Of a stretch of 44,349 bases of DNA, positions 33,891-42,990 are shown piece by piece. Numbering within the stretch: the first letter of the stretch is position 1; every line of letters starts with the position of its first letter. This DNA is from Cryomorphaceae bacterium (GTDB lineage: Bacteria > Bacteroidota > Bacteroidia > Flavobacteriales > Schleiferiaceae): positions 1 to 44,349 of the forward strand of contig PXCF01000038.1 in NCBI GenBank assembly GCA_003566715.1. Reading direction: 5' to 3'. The translations under genes and the position numbers were made by a program. Below the pieces are notes generated by a model, which did not search any database, was not told the DNA's origin, and saw nothing but the letters and a program-made list of their open reading frames with translations.

Positions 33891-35321
33891 CTAAAACTTC
33901 AACTCGTTACTTGCGTAAAAGTTAAGCACGTTAATGCTAAATACAAATTCGTAAAGTGAACTGGCCTGTTCGGCTTGAGCTTGTGCCAAAGCATTCTTAG
34001 CGTTTTCGAAGTCGTACTGTTGAATGGCACCTACACGAAAGCGTTCTTGCGCATAATCAAAGGCTTCCTTGCTTGATTTTACCGCTTTTTCTGCTGCGCG
34101 ATAGGATTTCAAACTGGCTTGTGCATCGGCATAAGCGCGTTGCACGTCTTGGCGTACGCGGTTTTTTTCTCGTTCAAATTCCAAATCTGCCATTTGTCTC
34201 TGCAGTTGCGCATTGCGAATATTGTTTCGAATTCTAAGCCTGCTGTAAATAGGGATATTTAAACTCACCCCTACAAACTCGTTCACGTTGTCGTATGCCT
34301 GGTTTAAGAATGGCTTATTTCGAATATCAGAGGGCACCTGTTGCACAGAGAAAACAGGCTGACCGTCACCGGTTTGCCCGATGGGTATAATTTGAGGGAT
34401 TTGTTCGCCAAACTCTACAATTTGATCCGAATAATTGGTAGAAATGGCTCCAATAATACTCAACGTAGGATAGCGCTGCCCTTTAGCAATGCTGATGTCT
34501 TTTTCGGCTTGCTGAATGCCTAAAGTTGCGGCTTTTACGCCAGGTTGAAGCTCCAATGCTCGTTGGAAAATGTAGTCTTCGGTAAACTCGAAAACCTCAC
34601 TATCTGGTAAACCATCAATGGGATTGGTTACGTCAAAACCGTCTAAGTCGGGCAACTGTAGCAACTGAATTAGATCCAGTTTGCTTAACATTAGGTCGTT
34701 TTCATTGCGCACTCGGTTTTGCTCATCTCTGGCCAATTGTGCTTCCAGCTCGTACAAACTTCCACGGGGCTCGGCGCCGGCCTTTACCAAGTCAGACATG
34801 CGTTGTACCTGCAACGTAGAAATACGCTCTTGCTCTCTGGCAATGCGCAGTACCTCTTTGGCCAATAATATTTGCAAATATGCAGCGGTAACATTAAGCG
34901 TGACGTCAATCTCCATTTGGCGGTAACTGGCTTCGCGAATATCTCTTTCTAATCTGGCGCGGTCGATGTTGTTTTTGTTGCGAAAACCATCGAAAAGTGT
35001 CCACTGTGAATTGAGCCCAAAATTGCTGGTTTGACGTGATTGCCTACTGATCAAGTTGGTTACCGGGTCAATGTTTAGACCAAAGTTGAAATTGTAGCCA
35101 AAACTAGCGTTTAGGTCGGGAAATAGATCGGCCCACGCAGCGTTGATGTCGTTTTTCGCCATTTGAATGTTCAAGGCAGATCGACGAACATCAATATTTT
35201 GGTCCAATGCATATTCAACACACTCCTGAAGGCTCCAAGTGCGCTCTGTTACCTGTGCCTTGCTTAGATGTGTAAATGACACAAATACCATAACAAGAAA
35301 CAGCAATCGATATGACAACAT
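33891..35321 (-). CDS. TolC-family outer-membrane efflux protein
   Basis: This 476-residue protein has a signal peptide (MLSYRLLFLVMVFVSFTHLSKAQ) followed by long alternating coiled-coil helices in two repeated halves, typical of TolC-like trimeric ducts (LQECVEYALDQNIDVRRSALNIQMAKNDI at the start, RVGAIQQYDFENAKNALAQAQ near the end). It forms the outer-membrane tunnel for the adaptor encoded 31 bp downstream. The frame opens with TTG at 35327, but the ATG at 35321 is the more credible start. A TACATTTA box lies upstream at 35342-35349 on the minus strand, an imperfect -7 match. Confidence 0.9.
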   Translation of the reverse strand: MLSYRLLFLVMVFVSFTHLSKAQVTERTWSLQECVEYALDQNIDVRRSALNIQMAKNDINAAWADLFPDLNASFGYNFNFGLNIDPVTNLISRQSRQTSNFGLNSQWTLFDGFRNKNNIDRARLERDIREASYRQMEIDVTLNVTAAYLQILLAKEVLRIAREQERISTLQVQRMSDLVKAGAEPRGSLYELEAQLARDEQNRVRNENDLMLSKLDLIQLLQLPDLDGFDVTNPIDGLPDSEVFEFTEDYIFQRALELQPGVKAATLGIQQAEKDISIAKGQRYPTLSIIGAISTNYSDQIVEFGEQIPQIIPIGQTGDGQPVFSVQQVPSDIRNKPFLNQAYDNVNEFVGVSLNIPIYSRLRIRNNIRNAQLQRQMADLEFEREKNRVRQDVQRAYADAQASLKSYRAAEKAVKSSKEAFDYAQERFRVGAIQQYDFENAKNALAQAQAEQASSLYEFVFSINVLNFYASNELKF

Positions 35322-35418
35322 GGGCAAGTGTTTTTAAGCGTGTAAATGTACGTTTTATGATTTAAATGGACACGCAGCTTTTTCAGCATTTTCGTCAAGC
35401 AATATCAATTATTGCACG

Positions 35419-35426
35419 TAGTTTTG
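35419..35426 (+). promoter_or_regulatory. -7 box (TAGTTTTG) for uvrC
   Basis: TAGTTTTG is 20 nt upstream of the ATG at 35446. It is an exact TAnnTTTG match. A -33 TTTG is not evident. Confidence 0.45.
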
Positions 35427-35445
35427 TCATGCGCTAAAGCTTTCT

Positions 35446-37251
35446 ATGAATCAAAAAGACGACATCCAAAACGCCATTCGCTCCCTGCCATCTAGTCCGG
35501 GTGTTTATCAGTATTTTGATAAAAACGATCGACTGCTGTATATCGGTAAAGCAAAAAACCTAAAAAAACGCGTCTCTTCGTACTTCAGTAAAAGACACGA
35601 CAGCGCTCGGATTGCGGTTATGGTAAGAAAAATTGATCGCATTGAGACGGTGGTTACCGAAACAGAGTTTGATGCTTTGCTGTTGGAGAATAACTTGATT
35701 AAAACGCATCAGCCGCGCTACAACATCAATCTCAAAGACGACAAGACCTATCCTTGGATTTGTATCAAAAACGAACGTTTTCCGAGGGTGTTTCCAACCC
35801 GTCAGAAAATTAAGGATGGTTCTGAATACTACGGACCATACGCCTCGGTGCGGGTGATGAAAACGGTGCTTGAATTGGCAAGACAGCTTTACCCCATCAG
35901 AACCTGTAAGTACAATCTCAGCGAAGAAAACATCGACAATGGCAAATTCAAGGTTTGCCTAGAGTTTCATATTGGAAACTGCTTGGGTCCCTGCGAAGGC
36001 CATCAAAGTGAAGAAGATTACAACCAGAGTATTGATGCGGTGAGGAGCTTAATCAAGGGACACCTCAATACTGTGCGCAAGGCGCTGCAGGAGCAGATGC
36101 ACAATCAAGCTGGCCGCTTGGAGTTTGAAGCTGCGCAAAAGACCAAGGAGCGTTTGGAACGCATCGAAAAATATCAAGCCAAATCCGTGGTTAGTCACTC
36201 GGGTATTACAAACGTCGACGTGTTTTCTGCCATCACGGATGCTACCCACGGATATGTCAATTTTTTAAAAATCATCGACGGGGCAGTCATTCAATCACAC
36301 AGTGTAGAATTCAAACGCAAGTTAGAGGAAAGTGAGTCGGAGCTCTTGGCGCTGGCCATTCCCGAAATCCGTCAGCTATACAATTCCGATGCCCCGGAGA
36401 TTTTTGTCTCCCATCCGGTGGACGTGGCTATTCCCAATACACAAATATCCCTGCCGCAGCGCGGTGATAAAAAAAACATTGTTGATTTAAGCCTGAAAAA
36501 CGCCCGATATCACCGTTTGGAGCGCCTAAAAAACATGCAGACCGTAGACCCCGATCGCCACGTAAAGCGCTTGATGCAGCAAATGAAAATCGATTTGAGA
36601 TTGCCCGAGGAGCCGCGACATGCCGAGTGTTTTGATAACTCCAATCTTCACGGAACGAATGCGGTGGCCGCATGTGTGGTTTTTAAAAACGGGAAGCCCA
36701 GTAAAAAAGACTACCGTCACTTCAACATTAAAACTGTAGAAGGCCCCGATGATTTTGCCAGTATGGAAGAGGTTGTTTATCGCCGGTACAAACGCCTGTT
36801 GGAAGAAGAGGCGGAACTGCCGCAGTTGGTGGTGGTCGACGGAGGGAAGGGGCAGTTGAGTGCCGGATTGAGAGCACTGGAGCGCTTAGGACTTCGAGGG
36901 AAAATCACCATCATAGGCATCGCCAAACGTTTGGAAGAGATTTATTATCCCAACGACAGCATTCCCTTGTATCTCGACAAGAAGTCGGAAACATTGAAAG
37001 TGATCCAACAGATGCGCGACGAAGCACACCGCTTTGGCATCACCCATCATCGCAATAAACGCAGTAAGAATACGTTTCGAAGTGAGTTGGAAGATATCAG
37101 TGGTATTGGCCCGGAGAGCGTTAGGCAGTTACTTCGTAGTTTTGGGTCGGTAAAAGGTGTTAGACATGCCGATGAGAAAGCGCTATCCGAAGTGGTTGGT
37201 GCTGCAAAAGCCAAACGTATTTTTCAGAACTTCAATAAAACAGAACAGTGA
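35446..37251 (+). CDS. uvrC: UvrABC system protein C (excinuclease subunit)
   Basis: This 601-residue nuclease makes the two incisions around a DNA lesion during nucleotide-excision repair. The GIY-YIG domain starts with GVYQYFDKNDRLLYIGKAK (19-37). A UvrB-binding UVR motif is near 205-240. The C-terminal endonuclease (RNase-H-like) has RHAECFDNSNLHGTNAVAACVVF and VVVDGGKGQLSAGL with the catalytic acids. Helix-hairpin-helix repeats close it (DISGIGPESVRQLLRSFGSV). Length is typical. Its TGA stop overlaps the GTG start of the next gene. Confidence 0.96.
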   Translation: MNQKDDIQNAIRSLPSSPGVYQYFDKNDRLLYIGKAKNLKKRVSSYFSKRHDSARIAVMVRKIDRIETVVTETEFDALLLENNLIKTHQPRYNINLKDDKTYPWICIKNERFPRVFPTRQKIKDGSEYYGPYASVRVMKTVLELARQLYPIRTCKYNLSEENIDNGKFKVCLEFHIGNCLGPCEGHQSEEDYNQSIDAVRSLIKGHLNTVRKALQEQMHNQAGRLEFEAAQKTKERLERIEKYQAKSVVSHSGITNVDVFSAITDATHGYVNFLKIIDGAVIQSHSVEFKRKLEESESELLALAIPEIRQLYNSDAPEIFVSHPVDVAIPNTQISLPQRGDKKNIVDLSLKNARYHRLERLKNMQTVDPDRHVKRLMQQMKIDLRLPEEPRHAECFDNSNLHGTNAVAACVVFKNGKPSKKDYRHFNIKTVEGPDDFASMEEVVYRRYKRLLEEEAELPQLVVVDGGKGQLSAGLRALERLGLRGKITIIGIAKRLEEIYYPNDSIPLYLDKKSETLKVIQQMRDEAHRFGITHHRNKRSKNTFRSELEDISGIGPESVRQLLRSFGSVKGVRHADEKALSEVVGAAKAKRIFQNFNKTEQ

Positions 37252-39401
37252 AGCACCTTTTAAGCTTTTTTCTCTTTCTTTCTGTAGCTGCCCAAGCCCA
37301 AGAGAAAAAGGTTGGATTGGTGTTTAGTGGTGGTGGTGCCAGATGTATGGCGCAAATAGGTGCATTAAAAGTAATGGAAGAAGAAGGTGTTCAATTTGAT
37401 CACCTTGGGGGCACGAGTATGGGTGCCATTTTTGCCGCATTGGTGGCACAAGGTTATACCAGTGACGACATTCTAAAGCTTATTTTACAAGTGGACTGGC
37501 AGCAGTTGCAGAACGATAACATTCCCCGTGAACGCTTGTCTTACAGCGATAAAAAACGCGATGAAAGGTACGTTTTTAGTCTCGGCATCAAAGATTGGCA
37601 AGTCATGCTGCCTAAAGGACTGAATTCCGGTCACTATGTTTTGCAAAACCTTGATTTTCTCATGCAAAAAGGCAATGATTTTGAAGACTTCAATCAGTTG
37701 CCCATCCCTTTTTTCTGTGTTGCAACCGAACTGATCGAAGGAAAATTACATATTTTTGACAGTGGTAGTTTAACCGCGGCTCTGCGCGCGAGTAGCTCTT
37801 TCCCCTCCATTTTTTTTCCGGTAAAAATGGAAGATAAATTATACGTCGATGGCGGTGTGATCGATAATTTTCCGGTGAAAACCATGAAAGAAAAAGGGGT
37901 TGATATCATCATAGGTGTGGATGTGCAAAATCCTTCGTATTCGATAGATGAGCTCAACAACGCCTTTCGCATACTGGAACAGATTTCCACCCTCAATAAT
38001 TATCACAGCGGTTTAAAAGCAGATTCACTGGTAGATGTGCTGATTAGACTCGAGCAACAAAATGTTGGTCTCTTTGATTTTCATGAAGGCATGAATCTCT
38101 ATGCGTTGGGTTATCAAATGGCTTCTGAGCAAAGAGAAGCACTTCGAAACATAGCCAAACAACAAAAGAAAAGAGAGCTTACTTCGTTGCCACTGCCTTC
38201 CACGGAGGTTTCTATTTCAAGAATTGAGCTGCTTGGCGATCAATCCAAAGACCGGAGATGGTATCGGAGAGAGCTCGGTCTAAATAAGCCAGGCAAGCTG
38301 TCTATTGATAAACTCAATCGCAGAATGGATGAGTGGAAGGGGGGTATGCGCTACGAATCTATTAGCTATCAATTGGTTCAGGATACTGGGGGATATCATA
38401 AATTAATCATCGATGCTAAAATAGATTCCGTGAAAAATCGCCTACACGCTGCCGCGCGTTACGACGATGATTTTGGTGCTGCTTTATTGCTGAGTTATAG
38501 TCGACGCGATTTGTTCTTCGAAAATGCGCATTTGCACTTTGATTTTGCGGTGAGTGAAAATCCTCGAACCTGGCTGGAATACTCTACCAACCTTGGTGCC
38601 ATTCCCAGTGCGGGCATTCGTTTTCGTGCGCATCGATTCCGCCCAAGAATTTATGAAGAAGGTGAGCCGTCATCGGAGTTTCGCTACACAGATGCGTCGG
38701 TAGATTTCTTTTTGCGCTCCACCATTGCCGATGTTTGGGCCATTGGCGGAGGGTTGCAGCTGGAAGAAGTCAATTATGCACGCGTGGTCAACGAATTGCC
38801 TATAACCAATCCTCGATCCGGGTTCATCAATTACTACGCGTTTACCGATTTAGATACCTACGATAGAAACTTCAAGCCAACCAAAGGGTTGCGAATCAAC
38901 GGGATGTACAGAATTATAGCCGAGCGGGTAGACTTAGAAGAGTTTTTTGAGCCAACTTCCGTGTTGAGTGTTTTCTATTCTCAAGCTTTGTCCTGGAGGA
39001 AAAGCATCGGCTTGGAGTGGTGGGCTCGAGGGGCATTTACCATTGGACCGGAAGTGGCCTATCCATACAATATTTTTCTCGGGGGACTGGGTGAAAATTA
39101 CATCAATTACAGCTTTCCTTTTATTGGCTATCGTTTTATGGAGCTAATCGGCCGAAATGCAGCAACGGTTGGGGCAAACTTTTACGTACACTTGGGGAAA
39201 GAAAACTATATCACCGCTAAAGCCAATTGGGGCAAGCTCGAAGCCAGTTATGGCGAACTCTTTGACGATGGGGTCTTGCTCGATGGTTACGGCTTGTCGT
39301 ACGGCCTCAATACACCGATAGGGCCATTGGAAATCAATGTGATGACATCCAGTAACCACTGGAACATCTATACCTATTTTACCCTGGGGTATTGGTTCTA
39401 A
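37248..39401 (+). CDS. Patatin-like phospholipase with C-terminal Omp85-type barrel
   Basis: This 717-residue secreted protein has a signal peptide ending SVAAQAQ. The patatin domain (about 22-260) shows the oxyanion loop SGGGARCMAQIG (27-38), the nucleophile elbow GGTSMGA with Ser57, and DGGVIDNFP with Asp201, the second dyad residue. A POTRA-like linker and a surface-antigen (Omp85/D15) beta-barrel follow (about 380-717), ending in an aromatic FTLGYWF as outer-membrane proteins do. The combination resembles the PlpD type of self-translocating phospholipase. The GTG start at 37248 overlaps the uvrC stop (GTGA) and implies translational coupling. The stop overlaps by 2 bp the stop of the convergent gene. 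Confidence 0.88.
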   Translation: MKHLLSFFLFLSVAAQAQEKKVGLVFSGGGARCMAQIGALKVMEEEGVQFDHLGGTSMGAIFAALVAQGYTSDDILKLILQVDWQQLQNDNIPRERLSYSDKKRDERYVFSLGIKDWQVMLPKGLNSGHYVLQNLDFLMQKGNDFEDFNQLPIPFFCVATELIEGKLHIFDSGSLTAALRASSSFPSIFFPVKMEDKLYVDGGVIDNFPVKTMKEKGVDIIIGVDVQNPSYSIDELNNAFRILEQISTLNNYHSGLKADSLVDVLIRLEQQNVGLFDFHEGMNLYALGYQMASEQREALRNIAKQQKKRELTSLPLPSTEVSISRIELLGDQSKDRRWYRRELGLNKPGKLSIDKLNRRMDEWKGGMRYESISYQLVQDTGGYHKLIIDAKIDSVKNRLHAAARYDDDFGAALLLSYSRRDLFFENAHLHFDFAVSENPRTWLEYSTNLGAIPSAGIRFRAHRFRPRIYEEGEPSSEFRYTDASVDFFLRSTIADVWAIGGGLQLEEVNYARVVNELPITNPRSGFINYYAFTDLDTYDRNFKPTKGLRINGMYRIIAERVDLEEFFEPTSVLSVFYSQALSWRKSIGLEWWARGAFTIGPEVAYPYNIFLGGLGENYINYSFPFIGYRFMELIGRNAATVGANFYVHLGKENYITAKANWGKLEASYGELFDDGVLLDGYGLSYGLNTPIGPLEINVMTSSNHWNIYTYFTLGYWF

Positions 39402-40609
39402 ATGGCTGGGCCATCAACATACCCTTGCAAATGCGAGAAGTGCTTGCCCAATTGACCACGGCCATCCGTAATGGATGCACGTTCAATTCTTTCCTCCGGA
39501 TCTTTGTCTAAAAGTGCAGGCATAACCTCCATCAATAATTCCGCACCAAAGTCTTTCGAAGCATCGCGTGGCAATTCACATGGTAAATTGTCAACCGCCA
39601 TGACGCCAATGCTTCCTTCTGTGCCAAAAGGGACTTCCGCGTGTTGCTGCGGATCGTAACCGTAAAGCGGATCATCGATGGTACTGGGACGCAGCGTAGA
39701 CACCACGGGACCATCGATGTCGCAGCTCACATCGGCGACGATTTTTATGCGGCATGCGGCGCTTCGTGCATCGTCGTTGGTAAAGATAAAGGGCGACCGG
39801 CTATCCCAGTAATGACAAGGAATGTACATGTCGGCCGCTTGGGTGAACGGGGTAAATCGCGCAATATGTCCAACCGGATTGTTGTAAAAAGCGGCCTTGT
39901 CAAAGGGCTTATTGTCGGAACGAAAAAAGTAATGGTTGACTTCCAGGCAGGTATAAACCGGTGCGTTGTAGTCGCGGTCAAGAAATTCCAACGGACTCAC
40001 CTTTTCAACCCCCAAATCTTTGAGCACCTCTTGCGCGCCTTGGGAAACGCGCCCGGTACCGGTAATCACAATTTTAAAATTGTTGGGCAGCTTGGCTTTA
40101 TCCAGCTCGGCATTCATCTCTGCGCGATCGTAACACAAATGCGCCGGGGTTAAAGTATAGTCACTGGTGCGAACGCCCCAAGCGCGTATGCCGTTGTAGG
40201 CGCCAACAATCCCGGCATAGCGTCCGAAGGCCACCACGCGACTGCCGTTTTTTCTGGTCAAGACTTCGTAGTCGACCAAGCGGATGTTCTTGTCTAAAAC
40301 CGCACGCAATAATTCGCGGTTATAGGGCTGTTCTTTGATGGTGTGGGAAAAGAAAAAATAGGTCTTATCGGCATGTAATTGCTCAATGGGCACTTCTTTG
40401 ACGCCCATCAACACATCGCAGCTACTGATGTCGTTGACCACTTCCAGACCGGCTTCTCGGTATTCATCGTCGGTATACGCGCGAATGTTGCTCGATTCAA
40501 TCAAAACCTTTACGCGGAAGGTCTTTTGTAATTCTGCCGCTTGCTCCGGGGTAAACGGCACGCGTTTATCCGGCGGTGTTTTGCCTTCGCGAATAATGCC
40601 GATGGTCAT
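39398..40609 (-). CDS. NAD(P)-dependent oxidoreductase, saccharopine dehydrogenase (LYS1)/alanine dehydrogenase-like
   Basis: This 403-residue two-domain dehydrogenase is of the AlaDH/PNT/LYS1 fold. The N-terminus GIIREGKTPPDKRVPFTPEQAAEL matches the substrate domain, with the RVPFTPEQ motif. VITGTGRVSQGAQEVLKDLGV (about residues 181-201) is the Rossmann NAD motif. ADVSCDIDGPVVSTLRPSTIDDPLYGYDP is characteristic of saccharopine-dehydrogenase-type members common in Bacteroidota. The physiological reaction, probably an amino-acid NAD(P)-linked step, is not proven. It is the last gene after purL and the tiny ORF on the same strand, 6 nt after the latter. The substrate is uncertain. Confidence 0.78.
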   Translation of the reverse strand: MTIGIIREGKTPPDKRVPFTPEQAAELQKTFRVKVLIESSNIRAYTDDEYREAGLEVVNDISSCDVLMGVKEVPIEQLHADKTYFFFSHTIKEQPYNRELLRAVLDKNIRLVDYEVLTRKNGSRVVAFGRYAGIVGAYNGIRAWGVRTSDYTLTPAHLCYDRAEMNAELDKAKLPNNFKIVITGTGRVSQGAQEVLKDLGVEKVSPLEFLDRDYNAPVYTCLEVNHYFFRSDNKPFDKAAFYNNPVGHIARFTPFTQAADMYIPCHYWDSRSPFIFTNDDARSAACRIKIVADVSCDIDGPVVSTLRPSTIDDPLYGYDPQQHAEVPFGTEGSIGVMAVDNLPCELPRDASKDFGAELLMEVMPALLDKDPEERIERASITDGRGQLGKHFSHLQGYVDGPAI

Positions 40610-40615
40610 ATTTTA

Positions 40616-40699
40616 TCAATATTGGTCACCACCGCTTCTGCGACGCAAAAGTGCAAGCACGATGATGGTTAAACAAACGATGGCAACTATTTGAATCAT
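40616..40699 (-). CDS. Predicted 27-residue small membrane protein
   Basis: This is a very short ORF between purL and the saccharopine-dehydrogenase-like gene. It starts with ATG at 40697-40699, 13 nt after the purL stop, and ends in TGA at 40616-40618, 6 nt before the next ATG. Residues 2-18 (IQIVAIVCLTIIVLALL) form one strongly hydrophobic helix. The basic RRR at 19-21 and a polar tail SGGDQY follow. A hydrophobic helix then a positive cluster suggests an N-out/C-in single-pass inner-membrane protein. Tight packing supports translation. There is no homologue I recognise and no known function, so it may be a chance ORF. Confidence 0.5.
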   Translation of the reverse strand: MIQIVAIVCLTIIVLALLRRRSGGDQY

Positions 40700-40712
40700 G
40701 TCAATTGAATTA

Positions 40713-42947
40713 TTATCCGTCTATAAGTTTGCCCAAAGCGTTCTCGTGAATGTCTTTGTAGGTGCTAACATGTCCCCAGTCTTCATCGTCGATGCGGATG
40801 TTGCCCTTGGTCACGTGCCCGAGTAAATCAAACGCCACACCATTGAGCATCATGTTGTCGATGAAGTCGGCCTCGTCTTCTTGTTTGACGGTAACCACCA
40901 CGCGACTCTGTCCTTCGCCAAAGAGGTAGGCGTCGCGACGAATTTCCGCCGGTGTAGTGATGTCAAAGCCCATATTGCCGGGCATGGATTTTTCCATGAG
41001 GCAGGTAAATAGTCCACCTTCCGATACGTCGTGGGCCGATTGAATCAAACCGGCACGGATGGTCATTTTTAATTGCTCTTGAAGCGCGTTCTCTGCTTCC
41101 AGACTAAAGCTTGGCACTGGCGATTTTTCTATCCCGTGATAATGCACCAAATACTGCGAGGAGTTGATGTCTTCACGCGCTTGTCCAATCAAGAATACCA
41201 AGTCTCCTTTTTGCTTAAAAGGAATGGTGGTGATGTGTTTTTTGTCTTCAATGATGCCAATCATACCGATGGTTGGGGTAGGGAATACCGGCTCGGTTTT
41301 GTCTTTGAGGACGGTTTGATTATAAAAACTCACGTTTCCTCCGGTGACGGGGGTTTTAAACATTTCGCAGGCAGTGGTCATTCCTTTAATGGCCGATACA
41401 AACTGCCAGTACACCTCTTTGTTGTAAGGGTTGCCAAAGTTCAAACAATTGGTTACCGCAGAAGGCAATCCGCCGGAACAAACAATGTTTCTCGCGGCTT
41501 CGCTCACGGCGATCATGGTGCCTACTTCCGGGTCGGCAAAGACATAGCGACTGTTGCAGTCGACGGTCATGGCCAAAGCGCGGTTGGTGTCTTTGATGTT
41601 TACCACAGCGGCATCGGTGGGGTTGTTGGTGCTCATGTTGACCGTGCCCACCATGGAGTCGTATTGCTCGTAAATCATTTTACGCGAGGCCAAATTGGGT
41701 AATCCCATCATGAATTCCCCGACTTTTTTCAAGTCTTTAGGCTCTTCTACGTCGTTGATGTCAAAATTTTGTAATTCTTCAAAGTAGGCTGCCTTGCGGT
41801 ATTCGCGGTAGTAAACGGGTGCGCCACCGCCTAATACGAGTGATTCAGCAGGTGCTTCAGCTACTTTGTCGCCATGCCAGAAGAATTCCAATTGCTCACC
41901 TTCGGTCACTTCGCCGATGTGTGCACAATTGAGATCCCACTTATCAAAAATGGCTTTTACGGCCTCTTCTTTTCCTTTTTCGATGACCACCAACATGCGC
42001 TCTTGCGATTCCGATAAGAGAATTTCCCAAGGCTCCATTTTGTCTTGACGCAAAGGAACACGGTCGAGTTGGATAACCATTCCGCATTTGCCGGCAGCGC
42101 TCATTTCAGCGGTTGAGCAGATGATGCCCGCTGCACCCATGTCTTGCATACCCACGATGTAACCGGTGGTGGCCAATTCGAGGGTGGCTTCGAGTAATAA
42201 TTTTTCTTGGAACGGGTCGCCCACTTGTACGGCCGGTATGTCGTTGGCCGAGTCTTCGCTCAAGTCTTTAGACGCAAACGATGCGCCGTGGATACCGTCT
42301 TTTCCGGTAGCTGATCCTACAATGTAAACGGGGTTTCCGGGTCCTTTAGAGGTGGCGGAAATCATTTTGCCCACCTCCATGATGCCGGCAGAAAATGCGT
42401 TGACCAATGGGTTTTGGTTGTAGCAATCGTCGAAATAGACTTCACCGCCAACGGTAGGAATACCGAAGGCATTGCCGTAATCGCCGATGCCTTTGACGAC
42501 CCCTTTGACCAGCCATTTGGTGCGGTCGAGGTTGGGATTGCCAAAGCGAAGTGAGTTCATTTGGGCAATGGGGCGGGCGCCCATGGTAAAAATGTCGCGG
42601 TTAATACCACCTACGCCGGTAGCGGCACCTTGGTAAGGCTCCAAAGCCGATGGGTGGTTGTGTGATTCGATCTTAAAGGCGCAAGCCAGTCCTTCGCCAA
42701 TATCGACCAATCCAGCGTTTTCTTCACCGGCTTTAACCAGCATGTGTGGACCGTCTTTGGGTAATGTTTTCAACCAAATAATGGAGTTTTTATACGAACA
42801 GTGCTCGCTCCACATGGCTGAGTACATGGCCAATTCGGTGTAATTGGGCTCTCTTCCGAGAATGCCAATAATCTTGTTAAATTCTTCCTCGTTGATTCCG
42901 AGGGTGGAGGCGGTCGTCAAATCGACGGTTGGGTATGTGGTATTCAT
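40713..42947 (-). CDS. purL: Phosphoribosylformylglycinamidine synthase subunit PurL (small type)
   Basis: This 744-residue ATP-dependent ligase converts FGAR to FGAM in purine synthesis. It has the small PurL layout of Bacillus: [14 protein letters not shown] (about 43-56), [26 protein letters not shown] (in parts) for substrate and nucleotide, and a second AIRS-like half. It lacks the glutaminase domain of the long enzyme and therefore needs PurQ and PurS, which are not in the window. The frame is open to 43043. The ATG at 42947 fits the conserved N-terminus and lies 31 nt after a TACCTTTG -7 box. A small ORF and a dehydrogenase gene follow on the same strand. Confidence 0.95.
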   Translation of the reverse strand: MNTTYPTVDLTTASTLGINEEEFNKIIGILGREPNYTELAMYSAMWSEHCSYKNSIIWLKTLPKDGPHMLVKAGEENAGLVDIGEGLACAFKIESHNHPSALEPYQGAATGVGGINRDIFTMGARPIAQMNSLRFGNPNLDRTKWLVKGVVKGIGDYGNAFGIPTVGGEVYFDDCYNQNPLVNAFSAGIMEVGKMISATSKGPGNPVYIVGSATGKDGIHGASFASKDLSEDSANDIPAVQVGDPFQEKLLLEATLELATTGYIVGMQDMGAAGIICSTAEMSAAGKCGMVIQLDRVPLRQDKMEPWEILLSESQERMLVVIEKGKEEAVKAIFDKWDLNCAHIGEVTEGEQLEFFWHGDKVAEAPAESLVLGGGAPVYYREYRKAAYFEELQNFDINDVEEPKDLKKVGEFMMGLPNLASRKMIYEQYDSMVGTVNMSTNNPTDAAVVNIKDTNRALAMTVDCNSRYVFADPEVGTMIAVSEAARNIVCSGGLPSAVTNCLNFGNPYNKEVYWQFVSAIKGMTTACEMFKTPVTGGNVSFYNQTVLKDKTEPVFPTPTIGMIGIIEDKKHITTIPFKQKGDLVFLIGQAREDINSSQYLVHYHGIEKSPVPSFSLEAENALQEQLKMTIRAGLIQSAHDVSEGGLFTCLMEKSMPGNMGFDITTPAEIRRDAYLFGEGQSRVVVTVKQEDEADFIDNMMLNGVAFDLLGHVTKGNIRIDDEDWGHVSTYKDIHENALGKLIDG

Positions 42948-42958
42948 ACGTAATTTTG
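42928..42958 (+). promoter_or_regulatory. Promoter of the PagL-like gene (GTTG-N19-TAATTTTG)
   Basis: TAATTTTG at 42951-42958 is preceded by GTTG at 42928-42931 with a 19-nt spacer. The -33 part lies inside the first codons of purL. Transcription would start near 42965, 26 nt before the ATG at 42991. Confidence 0.5.
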
Positions 42959-42977
42959 CTTGCTGATGATCAGATGG

Positions 42978-42985
42978 CAAAGGTA
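42978..42985 (-). promoter_or_regulatory. -7 box (TACCTTTG) for purL
   Basis: On the minus strand TACCTTTGCC is an exact TAnnTTTG match. Transcription would start near 42971, 24 nt before the ATG at 42947, which decides the purL start. It overlaps the transcribed leader of the PagL-like gene. Confidence 0.55.
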
Positions 42986-42990
42986 CAATC

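Noticed and set aside
39641-40153. 170-codon plus-strand ORF opposite the saccharopine-dehydrogenase-like gene
   Set aside because: The minus strand shows the conserved Rossmann and substrate motifs, and the plus-strand frame has none.
41073-41702. 209-codon plus-strand ORF opposite purL
   Set aside because: It is antisense to well-conserved PurL sequence, with low-complexity Val/His/Gly content and no family motif.
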